Origin: JAMQPK01 sp035937795
Lineage (GTDB): Bacteria > Acidobacteriota > Vicinamibacteria > Vicinamibacterales > JAMQPK01
DNA: 64,000 nt
Assembly (NCBI GenBank): GCA_035937795.1
Contig: DASZHO010000121.1
Location: 30,723-94,722, forward strand
Direction: 5' to 3'
The notes under the pieces are model-generated. The model worked only from the letters and a program-made list of their open reading frames with translations. It was not told the origin of the DNA and did no database searches. Below, piece after piece: positions 7,965-15,837 of the stretch. The position numbers were made by a program, and so were the translations under genes. The stretch's first letter is position 1; the number at the start of each line of letters is the position of its first letter.

Positions 7965-8978
7965 GTGACGAAACGGTTTCTGGCTCAGGCGGCGCTGGTC
8001 GCTGCCGCAATTTCTGTCTGCGCGTTGCCGCTCGTGGCCGGGCAGGCGGGCGCACCCGCCCGCGGCGCCCAGGCTCCTGCCGGGGCCGGCGGCGGCCGGG
8101 GCGGCCGCGGCGGCGGGTTTGGCGGCGGCGGCGGCATCAAGGTGCTGCTGATCACCAAAGGGCACCCGTTCGATCGAGAGCCATTCTTCCTGCTGTTCGA
8201 CCAGCCGCCGGTGGGAGCCGACGCGCGCTGGACGCACGTGGAGCAGCCGGCTGCTGAAGCGTTCTTCGATCCCGCGCTCGCGAAAGATTACGACGTCTTC
8301 GTGTTCTACGATCTCGACGGTTCGCAGCCCGATCGCCGCCATCCGGCGGTCGATAAAGCCGGCAAGCCGGCAACGAACAAAGACGGCAGTCCGGCGTTCA
8401 GCTGGGATCCGCCGTCGGCCGAGCTGCAGAAAAACATGAAGGCGCTGCTGCAGCAGGGCAAGCCGATGGTCTTCCTGCATCACTCCATTGCGTCGTGGGT
8501 GCACAGCTGGCCGGAATATGTCGAAGTCGTCGGCGGCGCGTGCGACTGGGGCCAGCCGATCAAGATCCGCGGCGTGGAACATCCCAAATCCGGGTTCTTC
8601 GGCAAGACGCATCAGCACATCACGGTTGTCGACAAGACGCATCCAATCACACAAGGCCTCGGCGACGGCTTCGACATCGTCGATGAAGCATATTCGTGCC
8701 CCATGTTCGAGCAGTCCGTTCATCCGCTGCTGCGCACTGATTTCGTGCCCAAGGATCACGACCTCAACCTGAATCCGAAAACGAAGTTCAGCAACCTGGC
8801 GGGCTGGGTGAAGACGGCCGAGAACAGCCCGGTTGTCTACATCCAGATGGGCCACGATCGCGAAGCCTGGGAAAACCCGTCGTACCGCACGCTGGTCGAC
8901 AACGCCATCAAGTGGGCCGCGTCGCCGGACGCGATGACGTGGGCGAAGCAAAACCCGACGAAGATATTCAAAAAGTAA
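7965..8978 (+). CDS. Secreted ThuA-like domain protein, copy 2
   Basis: The protein has 337 aa and starts at GTG with GAGGGGG 8-12 bases upstream. The signal peptide is followed by a very Gly-rich linker (residues about 28-60). The ThuA-like domain repeats the signatures of copy 1 (KVLLITKGHPFDREPFFLLF, VFLHHSIASWVHSWPEY, NSPVVYIQMGHDREAW) and ends in the shared tail WAKQNPTKIFKK. It carries an insertion after the YDLDGSQPDRRHP segment relative to copy 1. Copies 1 and 2 are the closest pair. Confidence 0.85.
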   Translation: MTKRFLAQAALVAAAISVCALPLVAGQAGAPARGAQAPAGAGGGRGGRGGGFGGGGGIKVLLITKGHPFDREPFFLLFDQPPVGADARWTHVEQPAAEAFFDPALAKDYDVFVFYDLDGSQPDRRHPAVDKAGKPATNKDGSPAFSWDPPSAELQKNMKALLQQGKPMVFLHHSIASWVHSWPEYVEVVGGACDWGQPIKIRGVEHPKSGFFGKTHQHITVVDKTHPITQGLGDGFDIVDEAYSCPMFEQSVHPLLRTDFVPKDHDLNLNPKTKFSNLAGWVKTAENSPVVYIQMGHDREAWENPSYRTLVDNAIKWAASPDAMTWAKQNPTKIFKK

Positions 8979-9004
8979 AAGGCAAAGAGTCGAAAGTGAA
9001 AAGT

Positions 9005-10048
9005 ATGAAGAAGTCCATCAACGTGTGTTTGGCGCTCGCAGGGCTCGTGCTTGCGTCGGTCGGCTTGACAGGACAGGGACAGGGACAAGGACAGGCCCCT
9101 GCACAGACGCCGGCGGCTGCCGGTCAGGGCACCGGACGGCAGGGCGGTGGCGGACGGGGCACGCCGTTCCAGCTCCCGGTCGCTCCGTTTCCCAACAACA
9201 TGGGCCAGGGCGGCAACGGCGCCATCAAGGTGCTCTTCGTCAGCAAAGGGCATGACTTCGATCGCGACGGGCTGATGACGTTCTTCGATCAGCTGGGCCG
9301 CGATATCACCTGGACGCACGTCGAGCAGCCGGCGGCGCAGGTGTTCTACGACCAGAAGAATGCCGCCGGGTTCGACGTGCTGGCGTTCTACGACGCGCCG
9401 GGACGCGCGCCGCGAACGGTCGACGGCAAGACGGTCTTCGACGATGCGACGCCGGAAGCCAAGGTGGCGTTTGCACAGATGCTGATGGCCGGCAAGGGCC
9501 TGGTGTTCCTGCATCACTCGATCGCGGCGTGGACGCACACGTGGCCGGAATACCAGGAAGTCGTCGGCGGCGCGTGCGACTGGAGCAACGAGATCGACTA
9601 TCGCAAGCAGCACTATCCCCGCTCGGGCGCATTCGGGCACACCAAGCAGCACGTCACCATCGTCGAGCCGGCTTCGCCGATTGTGGCTGGTCTCGGCGAC
9701 GGCTACGACATCGTCGACGAGGCCTATGCGTGTCCGTACGCCGACGACAAGACGATCCATCCGCTGCTGCGCACCGATTTCGTACCGCAGGATCCCGCGC
9801 GCAATCTCGGCCCGAAGGGCAAGTACAGCAATCTCGTCGGGTGGTACAAATCGGCGGAGAACAGCCCCGTGGTCTGGATTGAGCACGGCCACGACACGAG
9901 CGCCTGGGCCAACCCCGCCTTCCAGACGCTGGTCGTCAATTCGATCAGGTGGGCTGCGTCTCCGGACGCAATGGCGTGGGCGAAGAAAAATCCGACGAAG
10001 ATTTTCAAGAACGTCAAGCCGCTGAAGCCGGTGAAAACGAGCAACTAA
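9005..10048 (+). CDS. Secreted ThuA-like domain protein, copy 3
   Basis: The protein has 347 aa. The ATG at 9005 gives the signal peptide MKKSINVCLALAGLVLASVG; the frame stays open upstream into copy 2 but without a leader. A Gln/Gly-rich linker precedes the domain. Signatures are IKVLFVSKGHDFDRDGLMTF, VFLHHSIAAWTHTWPEYQEV, KQHVTIVEPASPIVAG and NSPVVWIEHGHD, with the shared end WAKKNPTKIFK. It is more diverged than copies 1 and 2. Only 26 bases, A-rich, separate it from copy 2, so they are likely co-transcribed. Confidence 0.85.
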   Translation: MKKSINVCLALAGLVLASVGLTGQGQGQGQAPAQTPAAAGQGTGRQGGGGRGTPFQLPVAPFPNNMGQGGNGAIKVLFVSKGHDFDRDGLMTFFDQLGRDITWTHVEQPAAQVFYDQKNAAGFDVLAFYDAPGRAPRTVDGKTVFDDATPEAKVAFAQMLMAGKGLVFLHHSIAAWTHTWPEYQEVVGGACDWSNEIDYRKQHYPRSGAFGHTKQHVTIVEPASPIVAGLGDGYDIVDEAYACPYADDKTIHPLLRTDFVPQDPARNLGPKGKYSNLVGWYKSAENSPVVWIEHGHDTSAWANPAFQTLVVNSIRWAASPDAMAWAKKNPTKIFKNVKPLKPVKTSN

Positions 10049-10086
10049 GCCCGGCTTGCCGGATGTACACGCGTCATGGAGAAAGC

Positions 10087-11145
10087 ATGCAGAACACTTT
10101 GTTGAAAAGACTCTCGATTGCGGCGGTGGGTGCCGGGTTCCTCGCGGCGGCCGCGAGCGCCAGCCTGTCGGGGCAGGCGCCTCGTGGCGGCGGCGCCGGC
10201 GGTGGTGTGGCAGCCCAGGGGCCGGCGGCCCCGGGCGCGCCTGCGGCGCGGGGAGGCGGCGGAGGGCGCGGCATGCCGCAAGGCGGCCGCGGGCCCATCA
10301 AGGTCCTCCTCATCACCAAGGGCCACCCGTTCGAGCGCCAGCAGTATTGGGAAATGTGGGATGCGCTTGGCGACGACCTCACCTGGACTCACATCGAGCA
10401 TCCGGCGGCAGACATCATGATGAGCCCCCAGTACGCGAAAGACTACGACGTGCTCGCGTTCTACGACCTCGGCGGTCCGGGCAGTCCCACGGTGCCGCGC
10501 GGCGGCGGACCTGCCCCCGTGATCCCCGAAGGATCTGTGATCACGTCGAACAACCGGTTCTATCCTCCGCCTTCACCGGAGCTGAAGAAGAACTTCGAGG
10601 CGCTCCTGAAGCAGGGTAAGGGGCTGGTCTTCCTGCACCACGCGTCCGCTGCGTGGGCGCACACCTGGCCGGAATACTCTGAGGTCATTGGCGGCGCCTG
10701 CGACTGGTACGCGCCCACCAAGGTTCGGGGAATAGACGATCCAAACATGGGATATTTCGGCATGACGCCCCAGCACATCACCTACGTCGACAAGACCCAC
10801 CCGATCACCCAGGGCCTTGGAGATGGATTTGACGTCGTCGACGAGGCGTACGCCTGCCACTGGTTCCCGGATACGTTCCACATGCTGGCTACAACTGATT
10901 TCAAGCCGGCGGATCCGACGAAGAACCTGAACCCGAAGGTTCAGTACAGCAACGCGACGGCGTGGGTGAAAAGCGCGGAGAACAGCCCGGTGTTCTATAC
11001 GGAAGTCGGCCACGGCTCTACAGCATGGGCGACCCCTGGTTATCGCGCGCTGGTTCGCAATGCGGTGAAGTGGGCCGCCTCGAAGGAAGCGCTTGAGTGG
11101 GCGAAGGCGAACCCCACGAAGATCTTCAAGGCATCGACGAACTGA
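10087..11145 (+). CDS. Secreted ThuA-like domain protein, copy 4
   Basis: The protein has 352 aa. The ATG at 10087 follows a TGGAGAAAG ribosome site and gives a leader (MQNTLLKRLSIAAVGAGFLA). A Gly/Ala-rich linker (residues about 35-65) precedes the domain: IKVLLITKGHPFERQQYWEM, VFLHHASAAWAHTWPEYSEV, PQHITYVDKTHPITQG, NSPVFYTEVGHG. It ends WAKANPTKIFKASTN like the others. A Pro-rich insertion near residues 138-160 is unique to this copy. It converges on the cupin gene. Confidence 0.85.
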   Translation: MQNTLLKRLSIAAVGAGFLAAAASASLSGQAPRGGGAGGGVAAQGPAAPGAPAARGGGGGRGMPQGGRGPIKVLLITKGHPFERQQYWEMWDALGDDLTWTHIEHPAADIMMSPQYAKDYDVLAFYDLGGPGSPTVPRGGGPAPVIPEGSVITSNNRFYPPPSPELKKNFEALLKQGKGLVFLHHASAAWAHTWPEYSEVIGGACDWYAPTKVRGIDDPNMGYFGMTPQHITYVDKTHPITQGLGDGFDVVDEAYACHWFPDTFHMLATTDFKPADPTKNLNPKVQYSNATAWVKSAENSPVFYTEVGHGSTAWATPGYRALVRNAVKWAASKEALEWAKANPTKIFKASTN

Positions 11146-11178
11146 CGCGGATAGAGTCCCAGCTGCCGAGCGGCGCCC

Positions 11179-11739
11179 TTATTGCGCAGGTGGCGTGCCG
11201 CCGGTAGCCGGCGCAGCGGCGGGCGGCGTAGCCGCAGGCGGCGCAGCCGGTGGGGGCGGTGGGGGAGCGTTTGGGTCAAATGGCGCCGGCGGCGGGCCCG
11301 GTTTCACGATCACCTCCATCACCTGGACCGCCGCTGCACCCTTGTTCATGAAGCCGTGCGGCTGCCCTTTCAGGATGTAATACGCCTGGCCTGGAAGCGT
11401 GTTGATCGTGCCGAGGCCGTCGGCCGTCAGCTCCACTCCGGCTGTCACCGGAATCAGCAGGTCGAATGTGATGTCGTTGTGCACGTGCTGGCGACGCACG
11501 GCGCCTGGCTGCACCGTGACCTGCAGCACGCGCACGCTCGGGTTGTCGACGATCACGATGAAATGGACGCCGGGATCGGGATCGCCCTGACTGCCAATGG
11601 TCTTCGCGCCTCCCTGACCTGCGCCTCCCTGCGCGGGCACCTGGCCGCCCGCCGGCGGCGCTCCCGGAGTCTGCGCAAGAGCATTCGCCGAGAAGAGCGC
11701 GATCGTCACAACCGCCAAGCCGAGGGCTTTTCCAACCAT
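11179..11739 (-). CDS. Secreted cupin-domain protein with Pro/Ala-rich tail
   Basis: The protein has 186 aa with a signal peptide (MVGKALGLAVVTIALFSANA). A single cupin barrel covers about residues 50-145: VRVLQVTVQPGAVRRQHVHN has the His-x-His of motif 1, and GQAYYILKGQPHGFMNKG is motif 2. The last 35 residues are almost only Pro and Ala and form no fold. A metal-binding or sugar-binding periplasmic role is possible. It sits convergent to the ThuA array. Confidence 0.75.
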   Translation of the reverse strand: MVGKALGLAVVTIALFSANALAQTPGAPPAGGQVPAQGGAGQGGAKTIGSQGDPDPGVHFIVIVDNPSVRVLQVTVQPGAVRRQHVHNDITFDLLIPVTAGVELTADGLGTINTLPGQAYYILKGQPHGFMNKGAAAVQVMEVIVKPGPPPAPFDPNAPPPPPPAAPPAATPPAAAPATGGTPPAQ

Positions 11740-11763
11740 GGCGACGATTATCCCACGCGCTGA

Positions 11764-11769
11764 TATTCT
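11764..11769 (+). promoter_or_regulatory. -10-like hexamer before the SDR gene
   Basis: TATTCT lies six bases before the ATG at 11776. No ribosome site with usual spacing is present. This fits a leaderless transcript. No good -35 box is visible. Confidence 0.3.
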
Positions 11770-11775
11770 TGCGGG

Positions 11776-12516
11776 ATGGATTTGACCAATCGCGTTGCAC
11801 TCCTTACCGGTGGAAGACGGATCGGATCCGTCGTCGCTATCGAGTTGGCTCGCCGGGGCGCCGACATCGGGCTGTGCTACAACCGCTCGCGCGCCGAAGC
11901 CGAGGCGGCCTCGGAAAAGATCAAGGCGCTGGGGCGTCGCGTGTTCATCAAGCAGGCGAACCTCACACAGGCGCACGATGGCGAGGTCTTCGTCAACGAG
12001 AGCGTGGCCGCCCTTGGCCGGCTCGACGTCCTGATCAATATGGCGTCGATGTACGTGAGGATTCCGTTCGATCAGCTCACCGTGGAGCAGTACGACGAAA
12101 ACGTCAACGTGGACCTGCGCGCCGCGTTCATCTGCTCGCGCGCGGCGGTTCCCCATCTGCGCAAAGCCGGCGGCGGCCATATCATCAACTTTTCAGATTG
12201 GCTGTCTCGCAGCGGGCGGCCGCGTTATGACGGATACCTGCCGTACTACGTCGCGAAGACCGGCGTGATTGGACTCACAGAGGCGCTCGCGCTCGAGTTG
12301 GCCCCCGACAAGATTTTTGTGAATGCGATCGCCCCGGGCCCGATCCTCGCCCCGCCGGACACGACGGAAGAAGAGTTGGGTGCGGTGGAGAAATCGACGC
12401 CGCTCGGCGGGTGGGGCGGAGAGATGGCCATTGCCGAAGCCGTTCTGGCGCTGGTGAGCTTCAGTTTTGTGACGGGCGAGACGATTCGTGTCGACGGCGG
12501 AAGACACGTCAGGTGA
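11776..12516 (+). CDS. SDR family oxidoreductase, pteridine-reductase (FolM/PTR1) type
   Basis: The protein has 246 aa. The nucleotide-binding motif TGGRRIG (residues 11-17), with two Arg, is typical of the NADPH-dependent pteridine reductase/FolM branch rather than generic TGxxxGxG. The catalytic residues are NFSDW (Ser) and YYVAK (Tyr, Lys). LINMAS replaces the usual NNAG. The C-terminus ends TGETIRVDGGRHVR. It probably reduces a pterin or related carbonyl compound in the cytoplasm; the substrate is inferred only from motif style. Confidence 0.8.
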   Translation: MDLTNRVALLTGGRRIGSVVAIELARRGADIGLCYNRSRAEAEAASEKIKALGRRVFIKQANLTQAHDGEVFVNESVAALGRLDVLINMASMYVRIPFDQLTVEQYDENVNVDLRAAFICSRAAVPHLRKAGGGHIINFSDWLSRSGRPRYDGYLPYYVAKTGVIGLTEALALELAPDKIFVNAIAPGPILAPPDTTEEELGAVEKSTPLGGWGGEMAIAEAVLALVSFSFVTGETIRVDGGRHVR

Positions 12517-12542
12517 CACGCGCAAGTAGAAAGTAGAAAGTT

Positions 12543-12627
12543 AAAAGTAGAAAGTTAAGTTAAAAGTAGAAAGTTAATTTAAAAGTAGAAAGTTAACTTA
12601 AAAGTAGAAAGTTAAAAGTAGAAAGTT
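12543..12627 (+). repeat. Five perfect copies of AAAAGTAGAAAGTT between convergent genes
   Basis: The identical 14-mer sits at 12543, 12562, 12581, 12600 and 12614. The first four are spaced exactly 19 bp, separated by AAGTT, AATTT and AACTT; the last two abut. Partial copies (AAGTAGAAAGTAGAAAG) precede at 12523-12540. The array fills the whole gap between the stops of the SDR gene and pckG. The 14-mer is itself two heptads, AAAAGTA and GAAAGTT. Confidence 0.95.
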
Positions 12628-12628
12628 C

Positions 12629-14392
12629 TCAGCGGCAACCGATGCTTGGATCGACGACAGCCATGGCGAGGCGCTGCTGTTCGTCGCGCATCTCGCGAGG
12701 CAACCGCGCTCCAAGCGACGCAAAGAATGTCTCTTGACCGGCGGCGGCCTCGGCCCAGTCGGCCGGGTCCACTTTCGTCAGCGTTTCCATCGCGGCATCG
12801 GGCACCTGCAGGCCGTTGCGATCGATCCCGTCGAGCGTGGGTACGATCCCGATCGGCGTGGCGGTTCCCTTTCCCCCGCCGTCGCAGCGATCGAAAATCC
12901 ATTTCAGCACGCGCAGATTCTCGCCGAAGCCGGGCCAGAGATACGTCCCGTTCTCGTCGGTCCGGAACCAGTTCACCCGGAAAATGCGGGGCGGCCGCCG
13001 CACGCCGCGGCCCATCTCGAGCCAGTGCCCGAAGTAGTCGCCCATGTTGTAGCCGCAGAATGCCAGCATCGCCATGGGGTCGCGGCGCAGCACGCCGACA
13101 TTTCCCGAGGCGGCCGCGGTCGTTTCCGACGACAGCGTGGCGCCCAGGAAGACGCCGTGCTGCCAGTCGCGGGATTCGTAAACCAGCGGCACGCGGCGGC
13201 GGCGCCGTGCTCCGAACATGATCGCGTCGAGCGGCACGCCGTCCGGATTCTCGAACTCGGGTGACAGCGACGGGCACTCCGCGGCCGGCGTCGTAAAGCG
13301 CGCGTTGGGATGCGTGGCCTTCTCGGGACAGGCCGGCGTCCACGGCCGCCCCTGCCAGTCGAGCGCATGGGCCGGCGGCGGATCGTCGTGCCCTTCCCAC
13401 CACGGCGTGCTGTCTGGACGAAGCGCTGCGTTCGTGAAAATTGTGTTGCGTTGAATCATGTCGGCTGCGGTTGGATTGGTTTTCAGGCCGGTGCCCGGCA
13501 GCACGCCGAAAAATCCGGACTCGGGATTGACCGCCCACAGCCGGCCGTCCTTTCCCGGGCGAATCCACGCGATGTCGTCGCCGACGGTCCAGGTCCTCCA
13601 GCCGGGCATCGACGGCGGAGGCACGAGCATCGCCATGTTGGTCTTGCCGCAAGCGGACGGAAACGCCCCGGCGATGTAGCGCACCGGCCCGTCGTCGTGC
13701 TGGCAACCCACAATGAGCATGTGTTCGGCGAGCCAGCCTTCGCGGCGGGCCTGCCAGCTGGCCAGCCGCAGCGCGAGGCACTTCTTGCCGAGCAGCGCGT
13801 TGCCGCCGTAGCCGGAGCCCACCGACCATACCGCGTTCTCTTCGGGAAAATGCACGATGAAGCGGCGATCGGGGCTCAAGTCGCCGAGTGAGTGCAGGCA
13901 GCGGGTGAACTCGTTCGAGTCGCCGAGCTGGTCGAGCGCCGCCTTGCCCATGCGCGTCATGATCCGCATGTTCAGCACGACGTACCGGCTGTCGGTGATC
14001 TCGACGCCGATTTTCGAATAGCGAGAACCGGGCGGTCCCATCAGAAACGGCACCACGAACATCGTCCGGCCCTTCATGGCGCCGCGAAACAGCGGCGTCA
14101 GCCGCGCCTTCGCCTGCCCCGGCTCCATCCAGTTATTGGTCGGGCCCGCGTCTTGCTTGTCCACGGTGCTGATGAACGTCAGATGCTCGGTGCGCGCGAC
14201 GTCGTGCGGTGCGCTGCGGTGCAGATAACAGCCCGGCATCTTCCGCTGATTCAGCTCGATCAGCTCTCCGGTGGCGAGGGACTCCGCGATGATGCGTGTC
14301 TTTTCTTCCTCGGAGCCGTCGCAGTAGACGATGTTGTCGGGCGTGGCGAGATCCCGGATCTCGGTCACCCATTTATGAAGTGGCGAGTTCAT
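12629..14392 (-). CDS. pckG: Phosphoenolpyruvate carboxykinase (GTP)
   Basis: The protein has 587 aa, close to the usual 590-620 of the GTP class. It converts oxaloacetate and GTP to PEP, CO2 and GDP in gluconeogenesis. Diagnostic parts are FPSACGKTNMAMLVPP (P-loop with the reactive Cys, near residue 245), VGDDIAWIRPGKDGRLWAVN and FGARRRRRVPLVYES. The start ATG at 14392 is preferred to an upstream in-frame extension because it matches the family N-terminus (MNSPLHKWV) and a promoter lies directly before it. It diverges from the MHS transporter, a plausible dicarboxylate supplier. Confidence 0.95.
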   Translation of the reverse strand: MNSPLHKWVTEIRDLATPDNIVYCDGSEEEKTRIIAESLATGELIELNQRKMPGCYLHRSAPHDVARTEHLTFISTVDKQDAGPTNNWMEPGQAKARLTPLFRGAMKGRTMFVVPFLMGPPGSRYSKIGVEITDSRYVVLNMRIMTRMGKAALDQLGDSNEFTRCLHSLGDLSPDRRFIVHFPEENAVWSVGSGYGGNALLGKKCLALRLASWQARREGWLAEHMLIVGCQHDDGPVRYIAGAFPSACGKTNMAMLVPPPSMPGWRTWTVGDDIAWIRPGKDGRLWAVNPESGFFGVLPGTGLKTNPTAADMIQRNTIFTNAALRPDSTPWWEGHDDPPPAHALDWQGRPWTPACPEKATHPNARFTTPAAECPSLSPEFENPDGVPLDAIMFGARRRRRVPLVYESRDWQHGVFLGATLSSETTAAASGNVGVLRRDPMAMLAFCGYNMGDYFGHWLEMGRGVRRPPRIFRVNWFRTDENGTYLWPGFGENLRVLKWIFDRCDGGGKGTATPIGIVPTLDGIDRNGLQVPDAAMETLTKVDPADWAEAAAGQETFFASLGARLPREMRDEQQRLAMAVVDPSIGCR

Positions 14393-14399
14393 CGGTCCT

Positions 14400-14427
14400 A
14401 GCATATAACGTCCACGCCGCCGATCAA
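14400..14427 (-). promoter_or_regulatory. Candidate pckG promoter
   Basis: On the minus strand TTGATC (14427-14422) and TATGCT (14405-14400) are 16 bp apart. AGGACCG then leads straight into the ATG at 14392, so the message would be leaderless or have a very short leader. Confidence 0.4.
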
Positions 14428-14490
14428 CAGGTCCACGTCCGCACCCGATGCTGGAAGCGCTCGGCCTCGCTGTGCGATGATTTGTGCCCA

Positions 14491-15822
14491 ATGGCCACAG
14501 AGTCGCTCGCCGCCGCCGCCGTCGAGGGTGAGTTTCAATTTGCCGACGTGACCCGTCGTGTGAAGGCGATCTTCATCGGGTCGATCGGCAATCTGGTCGA
14601 GTGGTACGACTTTTATACCTACGCGGCGTTCGCGCTCTATTTCGCGGCTTCATTTTTTCCAGGACGAAATCCCGTCGTCCAGCAGCTGAACGCCGCCGTG
14701 CTGTTCGCCATCGGCTTCATCGTACGGCCTATCGGCGGCTGGCTGTTCGGCCATTTCGCCGATCACCAGGGGCGGCGCAACGCGCTCGTATGGTCGGTGC
14801 TGTTGATGGCGTTCGGGTCTTTGATGATCGCGATCATGCCGGTGTACGCCTCGATCGGGATCGCGGCGCCGATTCTGCTTGGCGTCGTGCGCATGATCCA
14901 GGGGCTGAGCCTCGGGGGCGAGTACGGCATCAGTGCGACGTACCTCACGGAGGTCTCCGACGAAAAAAACCGCGGATTCTACTCGAGCTTTCAGTACGTC
15001 ACGCTCATCGGCGGGCAGCTCTGCGCCATCCTGGTTCTCCTGCTGCTGCAGCGCGTCTTTCTCACCGACGCCCAGCTGAGAGCGTGGGGCTGGCGGATTC
15101 CGTTCCTGATCGGCGCGGTGCTTGCCGTTGGAGCGATGTTCCTGCTCCGCACCCTGCACGAGACCGAGGACTTCGTCGCCGCCAGGAACACCGGGCTGAA
15201 GAAGGAAAGCTCGATCAGGGCGCTGGCGAGATATCCGCGCGAAGTGATGCTCGTCGTCGGTCTCACGATGGGCGGGACCACCGCCTTCTACACCTACACG
15301 ACCTACATGCAGAAGTTCCTGAAGCTCTCCGTCGGATTGAACGACAACCAGACGACGCTGGTGACGGCCGGGTCGCTCATCTTCGCGCTCGTTCTGCAGC
15401 CCCTCTACGGCGCGCTCTCGGATCGCATCGGCCGCAAGCCCATATTGATCTGGTTCGGGGTGATGGGCACGCTCTGCACGATCCCGCTGCTCGATGCCTT
15501 GCAGGCGACGAAGAGCGTGACCGTCGCGTTTCTGTTGATTGCGGCCGCCTGGATGATCGTGGCCGGGTACACATCCATCAATGCGGTCGTCAAGGCTGAG
15601 CTCTTTCCGACGACGGTTCGCGCGACCGGCGTCGGACTGCCCTACGCGGTCACCGTCTCCATCTTCGGCGGCACCGCCGAATCGCTTGCGCTGTGGTTCA
15701 AGTCGATCGGCCACGAGCGCTGGTTCTACTACTACCTCACGGGACTCATCGCCACGTCGCTCATCGTCTACACGACGATGCGCGATACGAGGCGGGAGTC
15801 GGCGATTGGAAAACACGAATAA
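14491..15822 (+). CDS. MFS transporter of the metabolite:H+ symporter (MHS) family
   Basis: The protein has 443 aa with about 12 membrane helices. The first helix reads GNLVEWYDFYTYAAFALYF, the hallmark of KgtP/ShiA/ProP-like MHS permeases. The loop 2-3 motif is GWLFGHFADHQGRRNALVW, and YGALSDRIGRKP marks the loop 8-9 repeat. The likely substrate is a dicarboxylate such as 2-oxoglutarate or a related acid, inferred from family resemblance and from the divergent pckG neighbour. ATG 14491 was chosen because the upstream frame overlaps pckG. Confidence 0.88.
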   Translation: MATESLAAAAVEGEFQFADVTRRVKAIFIGSIGNLVEWYDFYTYAAFALYFAASFFPGRNPVVQQLNAAVLFAIGFIVRPIGGWLFGHFADHQGRRNALVWSVLLMAFGSLMIAIMPVYASIGIAAPILLGVVRMIQGLSLGGEYGISATYLTEVSDEKNRGFYSSFQYVTLIGGQLCAILVLLLLQRVFLTDAQLRAWGWRIPFLIGAVLAVGAMFLLRTLHETEDFVAARNTGLKKESSIRALARYPREVMLVVGLTMGGTTAFYTYTTYMQKFLKLSVGLNDNQTTLVTAGSLIFALVLQPLYGALSDRIGRKPILIWFGVMGTLCTIPLLDALQATKSVTVAFLLIAAAWMIVAGYTSINAVVKAELFPTTVRATGVGLPYAVTVSIFGGTAESLALWFKSIGHERWFYYYLTGLIATSLIVYTTMRDTRRESAIGKHE

Positions 15823-15837
15823 TCGGGGTTTCAATAC

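Noticed and set aside
12523..12627. CRISPR-like array (14-mer, 19-bp period)
   Set aside because: Spacers would be 5 bp or absent and are not unique; no cas genes are near. Kept as a repeat only.
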